Part shown: piece by piece, positions 23,521 to 33,703 of the stretch
Layout of the letters: every line of letters begins with the position of its first letter
Position numbering within the stretch: position 1 is the first letter of the stretch
Assembly (NCBI GenBank): GCA_019914945.1
Contig: CM034103.1
Span: 5,456,001 to 5,520,000 of the forward strand
DNA length: 64,000 nucleotides
Origin: Typha latifolia
Taxonomy: Eukaryota; Streptophyta; Magnoliopsida; Poales; Typhaceae
Direction: 5' to 3'
Program-made: the position numbers and the translations under genes
Notes under the pieces: generated by a model
What the model saw: only the letters and a program-made list of their open reading frames with translations
What the model was told of the DNA's origin: nothing
The model's database searches: none

Positions 23521-25979
23521 TAGAGGTGATCATTGACTGGGCCAGGCTGAATTCAGACCAACCGGGCCTAAATATTTATTCATGGTTCAACGCACCAATC
23601 ACTTGGGTCAAGTCGAGTTCGAGCCGGGCTAAAATATTCTATCCCGTTATCGCCCACTAGCCCATTAGATATTGAGAGTTTGCGGTGTGGTTGGGTTGTA
23701 TGCAACCCAACCCAAATTTGTGGTGAGTGGGGTTTGCAGGCAAACTAGACTAATTTGGTAGTGGGTTGGGCTATAGCCCGACCGATGTGGCTTTGTTGGG
23801 TAGTGTGGGTTTCGGGCTAGACTTTGGTGGGTTTGGGCTGCTGGCAGATTAGCCCAAGTTTGTGGTGGGTTTGGCTTGCAGCAGCCCAGCCCAAGTTTGT
23901 TGGTGGGTTAGGCTGCGGTCCAGTCCATGAGGTCTTTAGGCCTAGTTACCTTGAGGCTTTGACTCCAATTTTAGCGGGTTTTGTGCTTGGCCTTAAGCTG
24001 GCCAAGCCAATTAATTGCATCATAATTAATTTTAATTTATGCTAGTCATCTTATTCTTTTATTCTTGTCAACTTCAGCCTTAATATTAATTATCAATAAA
24101 GAGTGGTTTGGTTAATTATAATAATTACTCTTAATAGGAATTTAGTTCTAAGTAGCGTTTAGCATGGTTGATTTTAATTTTGGCTAAATTAATTTTTAGC
24201 AGAAGAGTCGGTGCTCCAAGTGTATCTGTATTAATTGCTTTTATTGGAAAATTAATAGAGATCAAAATAGAAAAATGATATTAAACAAGTTGCATTATTT
24301 AACGAAGCTTATTAATTAAATATTGTCCATGCGACCTTTGTAAATTTGATAATAGCAATTTGGGTGATAATTTGAGGAAAACATTTTTATTACGTTTAAT
24401 AACACATTAGGCCTTGGTATATTTATGCTAATCTTATCTATCTAATTAAATAGGAGAATTCTTAAATGGACCTACCTAAGCTTATAGTGGACATTAGTAG
24501 GTTACTTAATTAATTAGTTGTAGGTAATTGTGCTTATACTTTTTTTATTATTTTCCTTATCCAGTCCATACCCTATGAGGATGATCCCGTGGGTCGTGGC
24601 GCAGTGGCAGCTAGTATTAGAAAAGCGGTTCAGGCAAGTGAAACTTTTATAATCTAGGAGTAGTGTAGAGAAAGAAATAACTTACCTTATGACATTATCA
24701 TATTCATATCATGTACGTGCATATATTTTCCATATTGTTAGTATTGCATGTTGTGCATGTTAATTTTATTTTATTCTTCGGTAAAATTCTGCATATCATG
24801 ATTTCTACACATATTTATTAGGCATGAACATGTACGTTAGCACATAAAATATGATAATGATTTAAATTCTATTATGCTTGTTGTGTTGTATAATATAATG
24901 TCACTTACACACATACACGATCCGACACCTCCCCAGCTAGGGTTAGAGGTGAGCAATAATATTATACTTATATATATTATGGCTCATGCCTGAGGTCTCA
25001 GTCTGTTAATCATAGATAATTAGGCTGCCGTTTTCCCGGAGAATAAGCAATTTAGTATCGATTGATGATAGTCATACTCTTTAAGATATTTAAGATAGAG
25101 AAAGAAATGTAGACCTAGCGATACCTAATGACGCAGGGTGAGGGCGTTCGTAAGCGATGGCTTATGATTTCCGTATGGTGGTAAAGTGATGTGGAGCCAA
25201 AGGCTCAGATAGTAGTATCGATATGCAATATTGACCTATGTAATAAGTTTACTGTTCGCTAGGTGATGGACTAGCGATTCTACCGCTATGGTCTACCCTC
25301 CCTTAGGGGTATATGTGTGGTTGGGTGTGAGTATAATAGTCTGCATAAGCCTATGTTACACATATAATAGTCTGAGATGATGCATATCATATGGTATAGT
25401 ATTGACATAGCCTATGGGCGGAGCTCGGTGTGAGCTTGAGTCTGAGGACTTGATAGTCCGGTTTGATGCATGGTAGGTTATCAATTGCTAATGCATATAC
25501 GCATTAGATGAACATGTTGAGGATAAGATATTTATGCATTGATTTGATCATGATGCGCATATTCATATTTACTTATTATTGCATCATTCATTGCACTACT
25601 TCTAGACTATAGCAATGGATACTTGCTGGGCTTTAGGCTCACTACCGTTTGGTGGAATTAGATTTAGATTAATAGATAACCCGAGCCCATGGAGGATCTG
25701 GCGAAGGCTGGTGTTTAGTCTTTTCTCTCTTATTTTATTCTATTCATGTAAATTTAACTAGATGCCTTGTTGCTCCTACATGGGCCTTGATTTATATTTG
25801 TATGAATATGTATTTTGGGCTTGTCGTGGCCTTGGTGTTATGGGCATTTTTTGTCTGTATTATTTAGAAATGTGGGTTTTTCTCTTATATATTGTGTTGA
25901 ACATTAACCAGCAGGTCATGTGATAATCACGTGGGTCCTACCTACGTGAGAGGCAGGTGTTTGGTGGTGGGTGTTACAC
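23520..25979 (+). mobile_element. Ty3/gypsy LTR 'I', partial, 3' end at 25,979
   Basis: The sequence ends GGGTGTTACA, the typical end of the large gypsy LTRs in this window, and then switches abruptly to minus-strand reverse-transcriptase coding sequence of element H. Its inner parts match LTR C in order: GGCTCATGCCTGAGGTC at about 24,980 against GGCCCATGTCCGAGGTC at about 32,569, and GGGCTTTAGGCTCACTACC late in both. The 5' third carries repeated TTTGTGGTGGGTTTGGGCTGC-type units (23,690-23,960), also seen inverted in the LTR of G. The 5' boundary is approximate. No target duplication was found, so one side is deleted. Confidence 0.6.
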
Positions 25980-26782
25980 AAGGAGTATCATGGATGGATG
26001 ATCCCACTAGCCATCATTTCAACGACCAATTTAGTGATTTCATCATTTTGGATATGTGGATAGCAATATAGTTGCATGTTTGACAGTCCTGGACTAGGCA
26101 CACTCTCAATGCGGTAACCATGAGATCTTATCGAAGGCCAACTCTTCAAACACCTCATTGAACTCCTGCAATTGTGTTGTGATCAGCAGTGAGGTGGGTA
26201 TAGGCGATGGGTTTTGGTGAAGGAGATGGTGGGCTCGCTTAGTGTGGCTTGGGGGTGGGAATGGTTGCGACAAGTGTGGAGCTGCAATGGGTGTGGCTTG
26301 AGGGAGTGCGACGATTGGAGTTGAAGGAGCTCGATTGAGCTGTTGATGAAGGAGAATGATAATGGGGATTTGGAAGGAGATAGCTAGTGGGGGTAGGTTG
26401 GGTTAGTCAGTTGGTGGCCTTGGTTTGGGCGCTGCCAATTGAGAATAGAATTTGAGGGGGGAGAGAGAGTACGAAAATTAGGGTAGTTTTTTTTATGCCT
26501 TTGGGGTGTCACAACACCTCCTTTATAGTGGCTACCTCATTTAGGTGACTTGCCCTCCAAGTAAAGCTAAAAAAAAAAACTAGACTAGACTCAATCCAAC
26601 CACTAAGTAGTGAAATAGATGACTCGACTGGACCAAGTGTAAGAATAGTAATGGACTCATGACTAAACCAACAAGACTAAACCCACTAGAGTCTCCAAGC
26701 TGGGTCATAATAGTCCACCACGCTTCTATCACCTTTTATCCTCAAGGTGATAAGTTGGGAAGCATTCTAAGCTAGTTCGTTG

Positions 26783-27265
26783 CTAGCCAGGCTCATAGAC
26801 TAGGGTGGTGCGACTGGTGGCAAAAAGTATCTCCACCGTGTCTTCCCCTATCCATGGGGGCTGGGGTAGCCCCATCATCCAATGCAAAACTGAGCTTAGC
26901 ATCGTCTTTGCGCCCTCGAACTGAACTACTCTGCCATTCTGTCGGAACGCCATACACATGCTATTGAAGTCAAATGTCATAGGTCCCAAGTTCCATAACC
27001 ACTGTGTACCTAAGACAATGTCAGCTCCTTGAAGTGTGACTAAGTACAAGTGCACAATGAGCTCGTGTCTCTATATGCAGATTTTGATCTGGGGGCACAA
27101 ACTATCTGCTCGTAGCTTTGTGCCATCACCAATTTCTACCTCAAATTTGGATGTCGGGTTAATCTCCAACCCTATCCTGAGATGCTCGTCCAAAAAGTTA
27201 TGCATTCTCCCGGTGTCAATAAGGATGTGCACGCACTGCTTCTTGACCAGCCCGTCCAATCTCAA
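26783..27265 (-). pseudogene. gypsy aspartic protease remnant of element H
   Basis: Two short open stretches (27265-27071 and 27055-26783) carry the retropepsin-like domain. The D-T-G active-site triad is in ILIDTGRMHNFLDEHL, followed by IGDGTKLRADSLC and the flap/second-strand GADIVLGTQWL block. The order agrees with the protease of element F (37,780-38,217), to which it is clearly related. Frame breaks make it non-functional as read. Confidence 0.75.
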
Positions 27266-27439
27266 GGTCTACGGGCCACTCGTGCTAGAATAAGCATGTA
27301 GAGAGATCTTGTTTGGTGTCTCCTTAGTATCCTCCATAGTAATATCATCCTCAACCACATGGTCCCCACTATCCTCCTAACCGTCAATCAGTATCACGCT
27401 CTCGCTAGCCTTGGTGCAACGGTGGCCCGAAGTGATCTT

Positions 27440-28130
27440 TTAACTCGCCGCTCCTCCACCTGTGCTAGTGTGAGAGTGCGAACCGAAGGACGTCCCCCCT
27501 CCAAGGCTTGCTGCTAGTCTCGAGATAGTCTTCAAGCCATAGGGTATAGGTGCGGCCCTAGGGCCCAACTTGGGTTTGCTGGCTGCTTCAGCTTCCCTGG
27601 GTGCATGCCCACTATTTCGGCTGGTCCATGTGGTCCTCATGCACTCTTCAAGGCGTGTAGCATCTTCGAAAGCTTCGCTCAAGGTCCGAGGCCGTAAGGA
27701 AAGGACGTCAGCTTTGATCTCTTTGCACAACCCTAACATGAAGGTGCTGACTAGTAACCGCTATGGCCATTGTAGTCGGCACCGGCTATTAACCCACTCA
27801 AACTCTTCTTGATACGCGGCTATGATTGTTCCTTACATCAACTTGGAGAGTGTTTTATAATCCTTGAATTCGACGATGCCAAATCGTCTAGAAAGGCCTT
27901 CAATAAAGGCCATCCAAATGTTGAACGGTTTGTGGATGCTAACTGACTAGTACCATTGTAGGGTAGCGCCTTCCAAATGAAAACTCGCGAATAACACCTT
28001 GGCTCCCTCTATTGTACCTTGATAATTAAAAAATTGTTCAACTAAAAATATTCAATCCAACGAGTTACCTTCTTAAAATTTTGGATATTCAAGCTGCATT
28101 GTCCACCCTCGAATGACGTTGTTGCTGTTG
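27440..28130 (-). pseudogene. gypsy gag remnant of element H
   Basis: The ORF at 27739-27440 (MLGLCKEIKADVLSLRPRTL...AFEDATRLEE) matches the C-terminal helical part of plant gypsy gag (retrotrans_gag). More gag sequence lies upstream to about 28,100 in shifting frames (YQGTIEGAKVLFASFHLEG). No zinc knuckle (CX2CX4HX4C) is readable. Confidence 0.65.
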
Positions 28131-28692
28131 GGGTCATACATTTGTTCATGTATGACCCTTAGCAGATGGAGGGTCTACAACATATGGTCACACCTTCTTT
28201 GATCATCTTCTTCTCGTGGTAGCCTAAACTTGCCTCGGTTTAGCCAAGGAGCTGCGACTTCATCAGGTCCAAGGTTCCAACCATGTCTGGTCCAACCAAT
28301 TTCTGTTCGATCTATAATGAAATGGAGGGGACAATCTCAGACAAGGATAGGTAGGTGGGAAGCCCTCGGGTGACAGAGTTGTAGTCTAGGCCGGGATCGG
28401 TCGTCGCGGTGGTGTGGGTGCCGCGGTTGGGTCCAGTTGGTGCGCACTGTGTCAAGCTAGCCACTGGCCTATCTCTCCTCCCTCCAATCTAGAAGGGGCT
28501 ACAAAAGATGGTCTCAGGTTGATGATGGGGCAAGGGAGAAGGGGATCCGCCGGCCAAGTTGTAGCAGGGCATGGTGGGGGTTCCAACACTTCACGCAACC
28601 CTTGCAGCTAACTGGGGTGTCTATCTTGCCTACGGCTCGCCGCCCTTCTTTCGGCCCAAAGGAGAATGGAAGGTGTAATGCCTCCGCTCGGC

Positions 28693-29547
28693 TGATACAC
28701 TTAGTTAGGATCTTTTCTTATTATATTTGGTGTTTATTTTCATTAAAATAAAATTTCTGTAAGTCGCGTTCGAATGCCCTTGCGAATACCTGCATCAGAT
28801 TCGCAAATACAGAGAACGCATATTCTTTGTTCGAACACGGTTGGGTGAGTTTGAACATCCGCCTTCGAACGCCTGCATTGCATTCGCATATATAGAGAAC
28901 GAATTTTGGTGCGTTCGAACATGATCGGGCGCATTTGAACGCGATCGACGGGAAAGTTCTAGAATTAGGGTTTCATATTATTTTAGGACTTGTTGGCTAG
29001 CCTTTATATATATGTGAAAGGCAGCCAACTTTATTATTCTATTGGATTATTGAATTCTTGCCTCTTATCTTCTCTCTAGACTTTACCTTCCTCCCTCTTT
29101 ACCAACCTTCCACCTCTACCGTTGGCAAATCTTCTCCTAACTTCTAATCTCACTCGACTGTCGAGCCACCCCTCTTCTTTGGGATCTCGGCCATTTCGTT
29201 CCCTTCGTCTACATCCTTTAACCACTTCCACAATCCACCTTCATCTCCATATCCATCCATAACCCTAAAATCCACTCCACCCGTCACCACCATCATCACC
29301 CACGTTATTCCATATTTTAGTCACCGCTATAGTTCGAATATGTAAATAGAGTAAATACAAAAGTTGTTAATCAGGAAGTTACGGATCTAACACAATTGAT
29401 TTTGTAATTTTCGGACTACCAGAGAATATTTGAAGAATATTTTCCCATAGTTATGACTGATTCCTATAATACATTCAGATCTTGAAGGAATCGTTGCATA
29501 GCCTATCTTTGGTTCAAGAACTCATCAAGTAGTATCGGAGCTTAACA
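28693..29547 (+). repeat. 5' LTR of element F
   Basis: This begins TGATACACTTAGTTAGG and ends GGAGCTTAACA just before the PBS. The same start recurs at 43,275. It holds a series of GTTCGAAC / GAACGC motifs (28,760-28,945), a TATA-like CTTTATATATATG at 29,002-29,014, and a pyrimidine-rich leader. The LTR is 855 bp. Confidence 0.85.
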
Positions 29548-29550
29548 AAT

Positions 29551-29562
29551 TGGTATAAGAGC
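29551..29562 (+). other. primer binding site of element F
   Basis: TGGTATAAGAGC lies three bases after the LTR end. It differs by one base from TGGTATCAGAGC, the complement of the 3' end of plant initiator-methionine tRNA used by most chromoviruses. It fixes the plus orientation of F. Confidence 0.75.
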
Positions 29563-29603
29563 AAGTGAACCTCAGACTTCCATTAATAGTTGAAACAAGA
29601 AAG

Positions 29604-30274
29604 ATGACATCAATAAGGAGACCTATGGAGAGCACACCGACAAGGGAGGACTCAATCTACAATGACCCTAGCCGTGAGGTCGATTCCTTTGGAGCAACCA
29701 CGGCAGGACCGAGTCAACCAACGTCCATGAGTGGGAATATGGATGAACTTAGGGGCATGTTTCATACATTGATGCATAGAGTTGACTCAATTCAAAAGGA
29801 TCACAATGATTTCAAAACATATGTCAAGAACTGATTTGATTCGTTATCTCCTCGACGGAGATCGAAGTTTCAAGAAGGACCAGCGGTGGGACCTCATCGA
29901 ACTGATATCGCACAGGTCCAGGTGCGTCTTGCGAGTGTCAATGATCCCCTCTTACCTATGCCCACACATCATTTTCCACCTCTGCTGCAAAACCTAAGAC
30001 CGGGGGTGGTGGAACTCGAGAGGCGTGCGACACCAATGCACTTCGTCGATGAGGAGGATTGGCACTTTGAGGATGAGATTGATCCCTCTGGAGATGGTGA
30101 TGGACGTGCTCAAGGATTTGGAGAGGGTAAACGGCTGCACAAAGGTTTAGACCTGAAGCAAGAATCTTTCGCGAACCTGACAATGCTATTCGGGGGAGAA
30201 CCGCATGCTTAGACTTCCCAAAATTTCAAGGCGGTGATCCAACGGATTGGGTGTTTCAAGTTGAACAATATTTT
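29604..30274 (+). pseudogene. gag of element F, first part
   Basis: The open frame runs from ATG 29,604 to a stop at 29,832-29,834 (MTSIRRPMEST... FHTLMHRVDSIQKDHNDF). Coding then continues in another frame (FQEGPAVGPHRTD, about 29,867-30,212). A third frame carries the conserved gag start LPKFQGGDPTDWVFQVEQ up to the insertion point of G at 30,274. At least two frameshifts break it. Confidence 0.7.
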
Positions 30275-30691
30275 TGAAACACCAAAATCTCCCAATACAC
30301 GTGTAAACCGCGTGGGTAAATCTCCCCACGCGATGCATCACATGACCTGTCAGTACAAGAATTTCACAAGGCACACAACAACACAAATTCACCATAATTA
30401 AACTCAACATAAGAGTCCGGATACAAGTTCCACAAGCCACAACAAGCTTTCCAAATATACATCCAAAATACAATGCTAAAGTCCAAAATACATCATCAAT
30501 CACAACGCTCTCGCAGGGGCTTAATAAAACTAATAGACATATAGAAAAATAAAGGCAGCTACTCCTCGCTACCCGCACCTACGTCCCCTAGCTCTGAAAT
30601 AATGCCACTAAGAGATGGTGAGCTTACAGCCCAGCGAGTAGGATCCATACCATCTAAAATAATGAAATCGCATGTGTATATACATTGTATG

Positions 30692-31334
30692 TGTAATAAC
30701 CCAAGCCCAAGTAAAAAAAAAAACTGCACTGCATGGCACGAAAGCTCGTGCCATGCAGTGGCAGCAGAGTTGGGCGCCACACGCCCCAAGTGCCGGCCCG
30801 GCCAACCTGGCCGAGCCAGCTGGCGCGGTGGGCCCGTGCCGCCGCCGCCGCCGCCCCCTCCCCACCGCTTCTCTCTCTCGCTCTCTTTCTCTCTCTCTCT
30901 GATTTATTTTCACCCCTCTCTCTTTCTCTCTCTTTCTCTCTCAAACACCCCTTCTCTTTCACTCTACCCGCTACCGTCGCCACCTCCACTAACGCCGGTG
31001 AGCTTTCCTCCTTCTCCCTCTCTCTCTCTCTCTCTCTCTCTACCTCTCTTTCTCTCTTTGTCGGCTTTCTCTCGGACCGCCGGAGGGTTGAGCCGTCGGC
31101 GAGAGGCCGGCCGCACCCCTCCCCCATGGCCCAACCTTCTTCTTCTTCTTCCTCTTCTTCTTTCTTCTTCTTCTCCTTCTTCTCCTTCTTCTTCTCTTTC
31201 TTCTTCCTCTCCTCCTCCTTCTTCCCTTCTCTCCCTGGCTGCACTCTGCAAGGGAAGCATGTGATCTGACATTTAGAAGGGAAGCATGAAATGTGATTAA
31301 TAGGATAGCTGATAGAAAGCATGAGGATACCCGA
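30692..31334 (+). repeat. 5' LTR of C (shortened)
   Basis: Positions 30,692-31,257 parallel 31,383-31,950 closely. The copy then jumps about 480 bp to sequence equivalent to 32,429-32,505 and stops at ...GATACCCGAG. The two deletions leave 643 bp of a roughly 2.3-kb LTR. Confidence 0.8.
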
Positions 31335-31363
31335 GCCCAAGTAAATTTCGAGGTCAAAATTTT

Positions 31364-31382
31364 TATAAGGGGGGAAGGAAAA
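31364..31382 (+). other. polypurine tract of C
   Basis: AAGGGGGGAAGGAAAA stands directly before the 3' LTR start TGTAATAAACC at 31,383. The preceding TTTCGAGGTCAAAATTTTTA resembles the end of gypsy pol. It establishes the plus orientation of C and, by similarity of LTR ends, the orientation of A, B, D and E. Confidence 0.75.
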
Positions 31383-31559
31383 TGTAATAAACCAAGCCCA
31401 AGTAAAAAAAAAACTGCACTGCATGGCAAGACAGCTCGTGCCATGCAGTGGCAGCAGAGTTGGGCGCCACGTGCCCCAAGCGCCGGCCAGGCCAACCTGG
31501 CCGAGCCAGTTGGCGCGGTGGGCCCCTGCCGCCACCGCCGCAGCCCCCTCCCCAATGCT

Positions 31560-31594
<35 letters not shown>

Positions 31595-33703
31595 GATTCA
31601 TTTTCACCCCCCTCTCTTTCTCTCTCAAACACCCCTTCTCTCTCACTCTACCCGCTACCGCCGCCACCTCCACTAACGCTAGTGAGCTTTCCTCCTTCTC
31701 CTTCTCTCTCTCTCTCTCTACCTCTCTTTCTCTTTTTGTCGGCTTTCTCTCGGACCGCCGGAGGGTTGAGCCGTCGGCAAGAGGCCGGCCGCTGAGTGGC
31801 CACCAGCGGCCACACCCCTCCCCCATGGCCCAACCTTCTTCTTCTTCCTCCTCTTCTTCTTTCTTCTTCTTCTCCTTCTTCTCCTTCTTCTTCCCTTTCT
31901 TCTTCTCTCCTCCTCCTTTTTCCCTTCTCTCCCTGGCTGCACTCTGCAAGGGGTGCTGGGCTCGGCCTAGCACCTTTGCAATGCCCAGACCCTGTGGACC
32001 TAGCTATTGAGGCCTAATCGTTTTCGTAGCAGCGTGAACGAGTGGTGGTTTGGTATTTTCAGTGGTGTAAGTAATCTTATCCCTTAGACGCCTTTCTCAA
32101 ATTAGGTTATATTATATATGTATGTACATGAATGTTTTGGCCTCCAGCATGATTATATGATTTTATCTAGAGATGATTATAGTCGAGCATATTTTATCAT
32201 GCATTCGATTATGCTGATTTGGTGATATATATAGAGATGATCAGAGATGATTCTACTGTTATGATTGTTTACTGAGTTGATCTGTAGCATGAGTATGTAT
32301 GTAATAGATTAGCATGAGTATGCATGTATTGACGATATAGTTGGAGACTACATTGCATCATTTTCTCTTGATTCCTATTCCACTTAAATTCTTGTTATAC
32401 ATTGACTCGTTATCGTACTGGATATATGCATGTGATATGACATTTAGAAGGGAAGCATGAAATGTGATTAATAGGATAGCTGATAGAAAGCATGAGGATA
32501 CCCGAGTAGGCGCTAGGGTTAGGGGTGCCTGGAGTGATGATTATGATCGCTGATATGCGATATCTCATGGCCCATGTCCGAGGTCAGTTGAGTCTGTGCG
32601 TACAGACAATCGGACACATGCCGTTCGTCAGGACATATGTGGCGAGTTATCCTCACGAGGTTTCTATCAACTATGTGGGGTCCCCGGTCTAGATGGAGGT
32701 TGATACCCTTAGCGGATGGCAGGATATGGTTATATTTGAGATACTCCTTGCCGATGGCAGAGTATGCTCGGAGCCTTCGGGCATGATGTTGAGACCGGGT
32801 ACCGGGTGTTGACTATGCACAGTGGTCTAGTATGATGATATTATACCGGGATGTCGGTGATGATCGTGATGTTAAGAAATGCATATGATTTCATTATTAT
32901 CTAACATACCTGATTATCGAGTGGTCAATATACATCATATATGATTGCATTTGATATCATAACATGGCCATGGTCGGCATACATCATGTGTCATATTAGA
33001 AAGAGAGTTATGATGATCATATGACGTGGTGACCTGTTTATTCATTGTCGAGGATTATGTATTCTTATCAATTATGACATGTTATATATATTCCATTTAT
33101 GTATTATTGAGGACACATTTATTTACTCATTCATGACATGATGTTCTTTCTAATTCATATTATCCAGTACTTGATTTACTCTCTGTTTGGCATCACTAAT
33201 TCGGGGTAAGGTCTATTCACTGAGCCTTTAGCTCATGACTATCTTTGTTTTCTCCTTTCCCAAAAACCCAGGTGAACGAGAGGAGCAGGATTCTCCCTTA
33301 GAGGTCGTACCGGTGAGTAAGGAGTAGAGTGTGATTAGTGTTATATGCTAGATGAGGTATCTTATTTAATGTATCAGTAGACCTTCTCCAAAGTGTATCC
33401 ATATCATTGTCTTATATTTTAGCAGGTGACTTTGTACTTGTATAACTATGCATATACCTCTATTGTGTATATGTAGTTGTGAAAAGCTCTTGATGATGTG
33501 TTGTGGCCTGTGTGGGGCCCAGGTAGGGTTATCTGTATGATGTTGACAGTTAGGTTTGAGTTATTCTCGGTCTAGATATTATAGATATAATTATGATGTT
33601 GCTACAGGTTTATTTGATTGTTAGTATCCAACCAAATGGTCTGGTGCTACGCACGTGCCGTATGGGCTCGTGCTATGCACGAGTTTAGGGTCTAGGTATC
33701 ACA
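31383..33703 (+). repeat. 3' LTR of C
   Basis: A complete LTR of 2,321 bp. The 5' quarter is GC-rich with CT and CTT pyrimidine tracts (31,560-31,640, 31,700-31,735 and 31,837-31,925). The remainder is AT-rich and matches LTR D in reverse orientation (for example GATATGACATTTAGAAGGGA at 32,435). Confidence 0.8.

Larger units (their letters stand above)
25980..28673 (-). mobile_element. degraded Ty3/gypsy element 'H' (gag, protease, start of RT)
   Basis: Reading the minus strand from 28,673 downwards: a gag-like region with LEYPKF, a gag helix stretch around 27,440-28,100, an aspartic protease with the DSG loop altered to DTG (VHILIDTGRMHNFLDEHL, about 27,220) and DIVLGTQWLWNLGPMTFDF (about 26,990). 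Then comes a linker and a short RT start (YPHIQNDEITKLVVEMM...GIIHP, ending at 25,980). Stops and frameshifts break the frame several times. The RT is cut off by LTR I, and no continuation is found on the other side. On the right it abuts the terminal TGTAATGCC of LTR E. Confidence 0.75.
30692..33703 (+). mobile_element. internally deleted gypsy element 'C' inside LTR of G
   Basis: C starts TGTAATAACCCAAGCCC, ends GGTATCACA, and is flanked by a perfect 5-bp duplication, GTATG (30,687-30,691 and 33,704-33,708). It consists of a shortened 5' LTR (30,692 to about 31,334), about 48 bp of internal sequence ending in the polypurine tract AAGGGGGGAAGG, and a complete 3' LTR (31,383-33,703). No coding sequence remains. 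C is the youngest layer on its branch: it lies in G, which lies in F, which lies in E. Confidence 0.85.

Noticed and set aside
30654..31973. 439-residue minus-strand ORF rich in Lys, Arg and Glu
   Set aside because: It is a translation of the CT/CTT tracts in LTR C, with the same peptide blocks appearing twice because the two LTRs repeat. It is low-complexity, not a gene.
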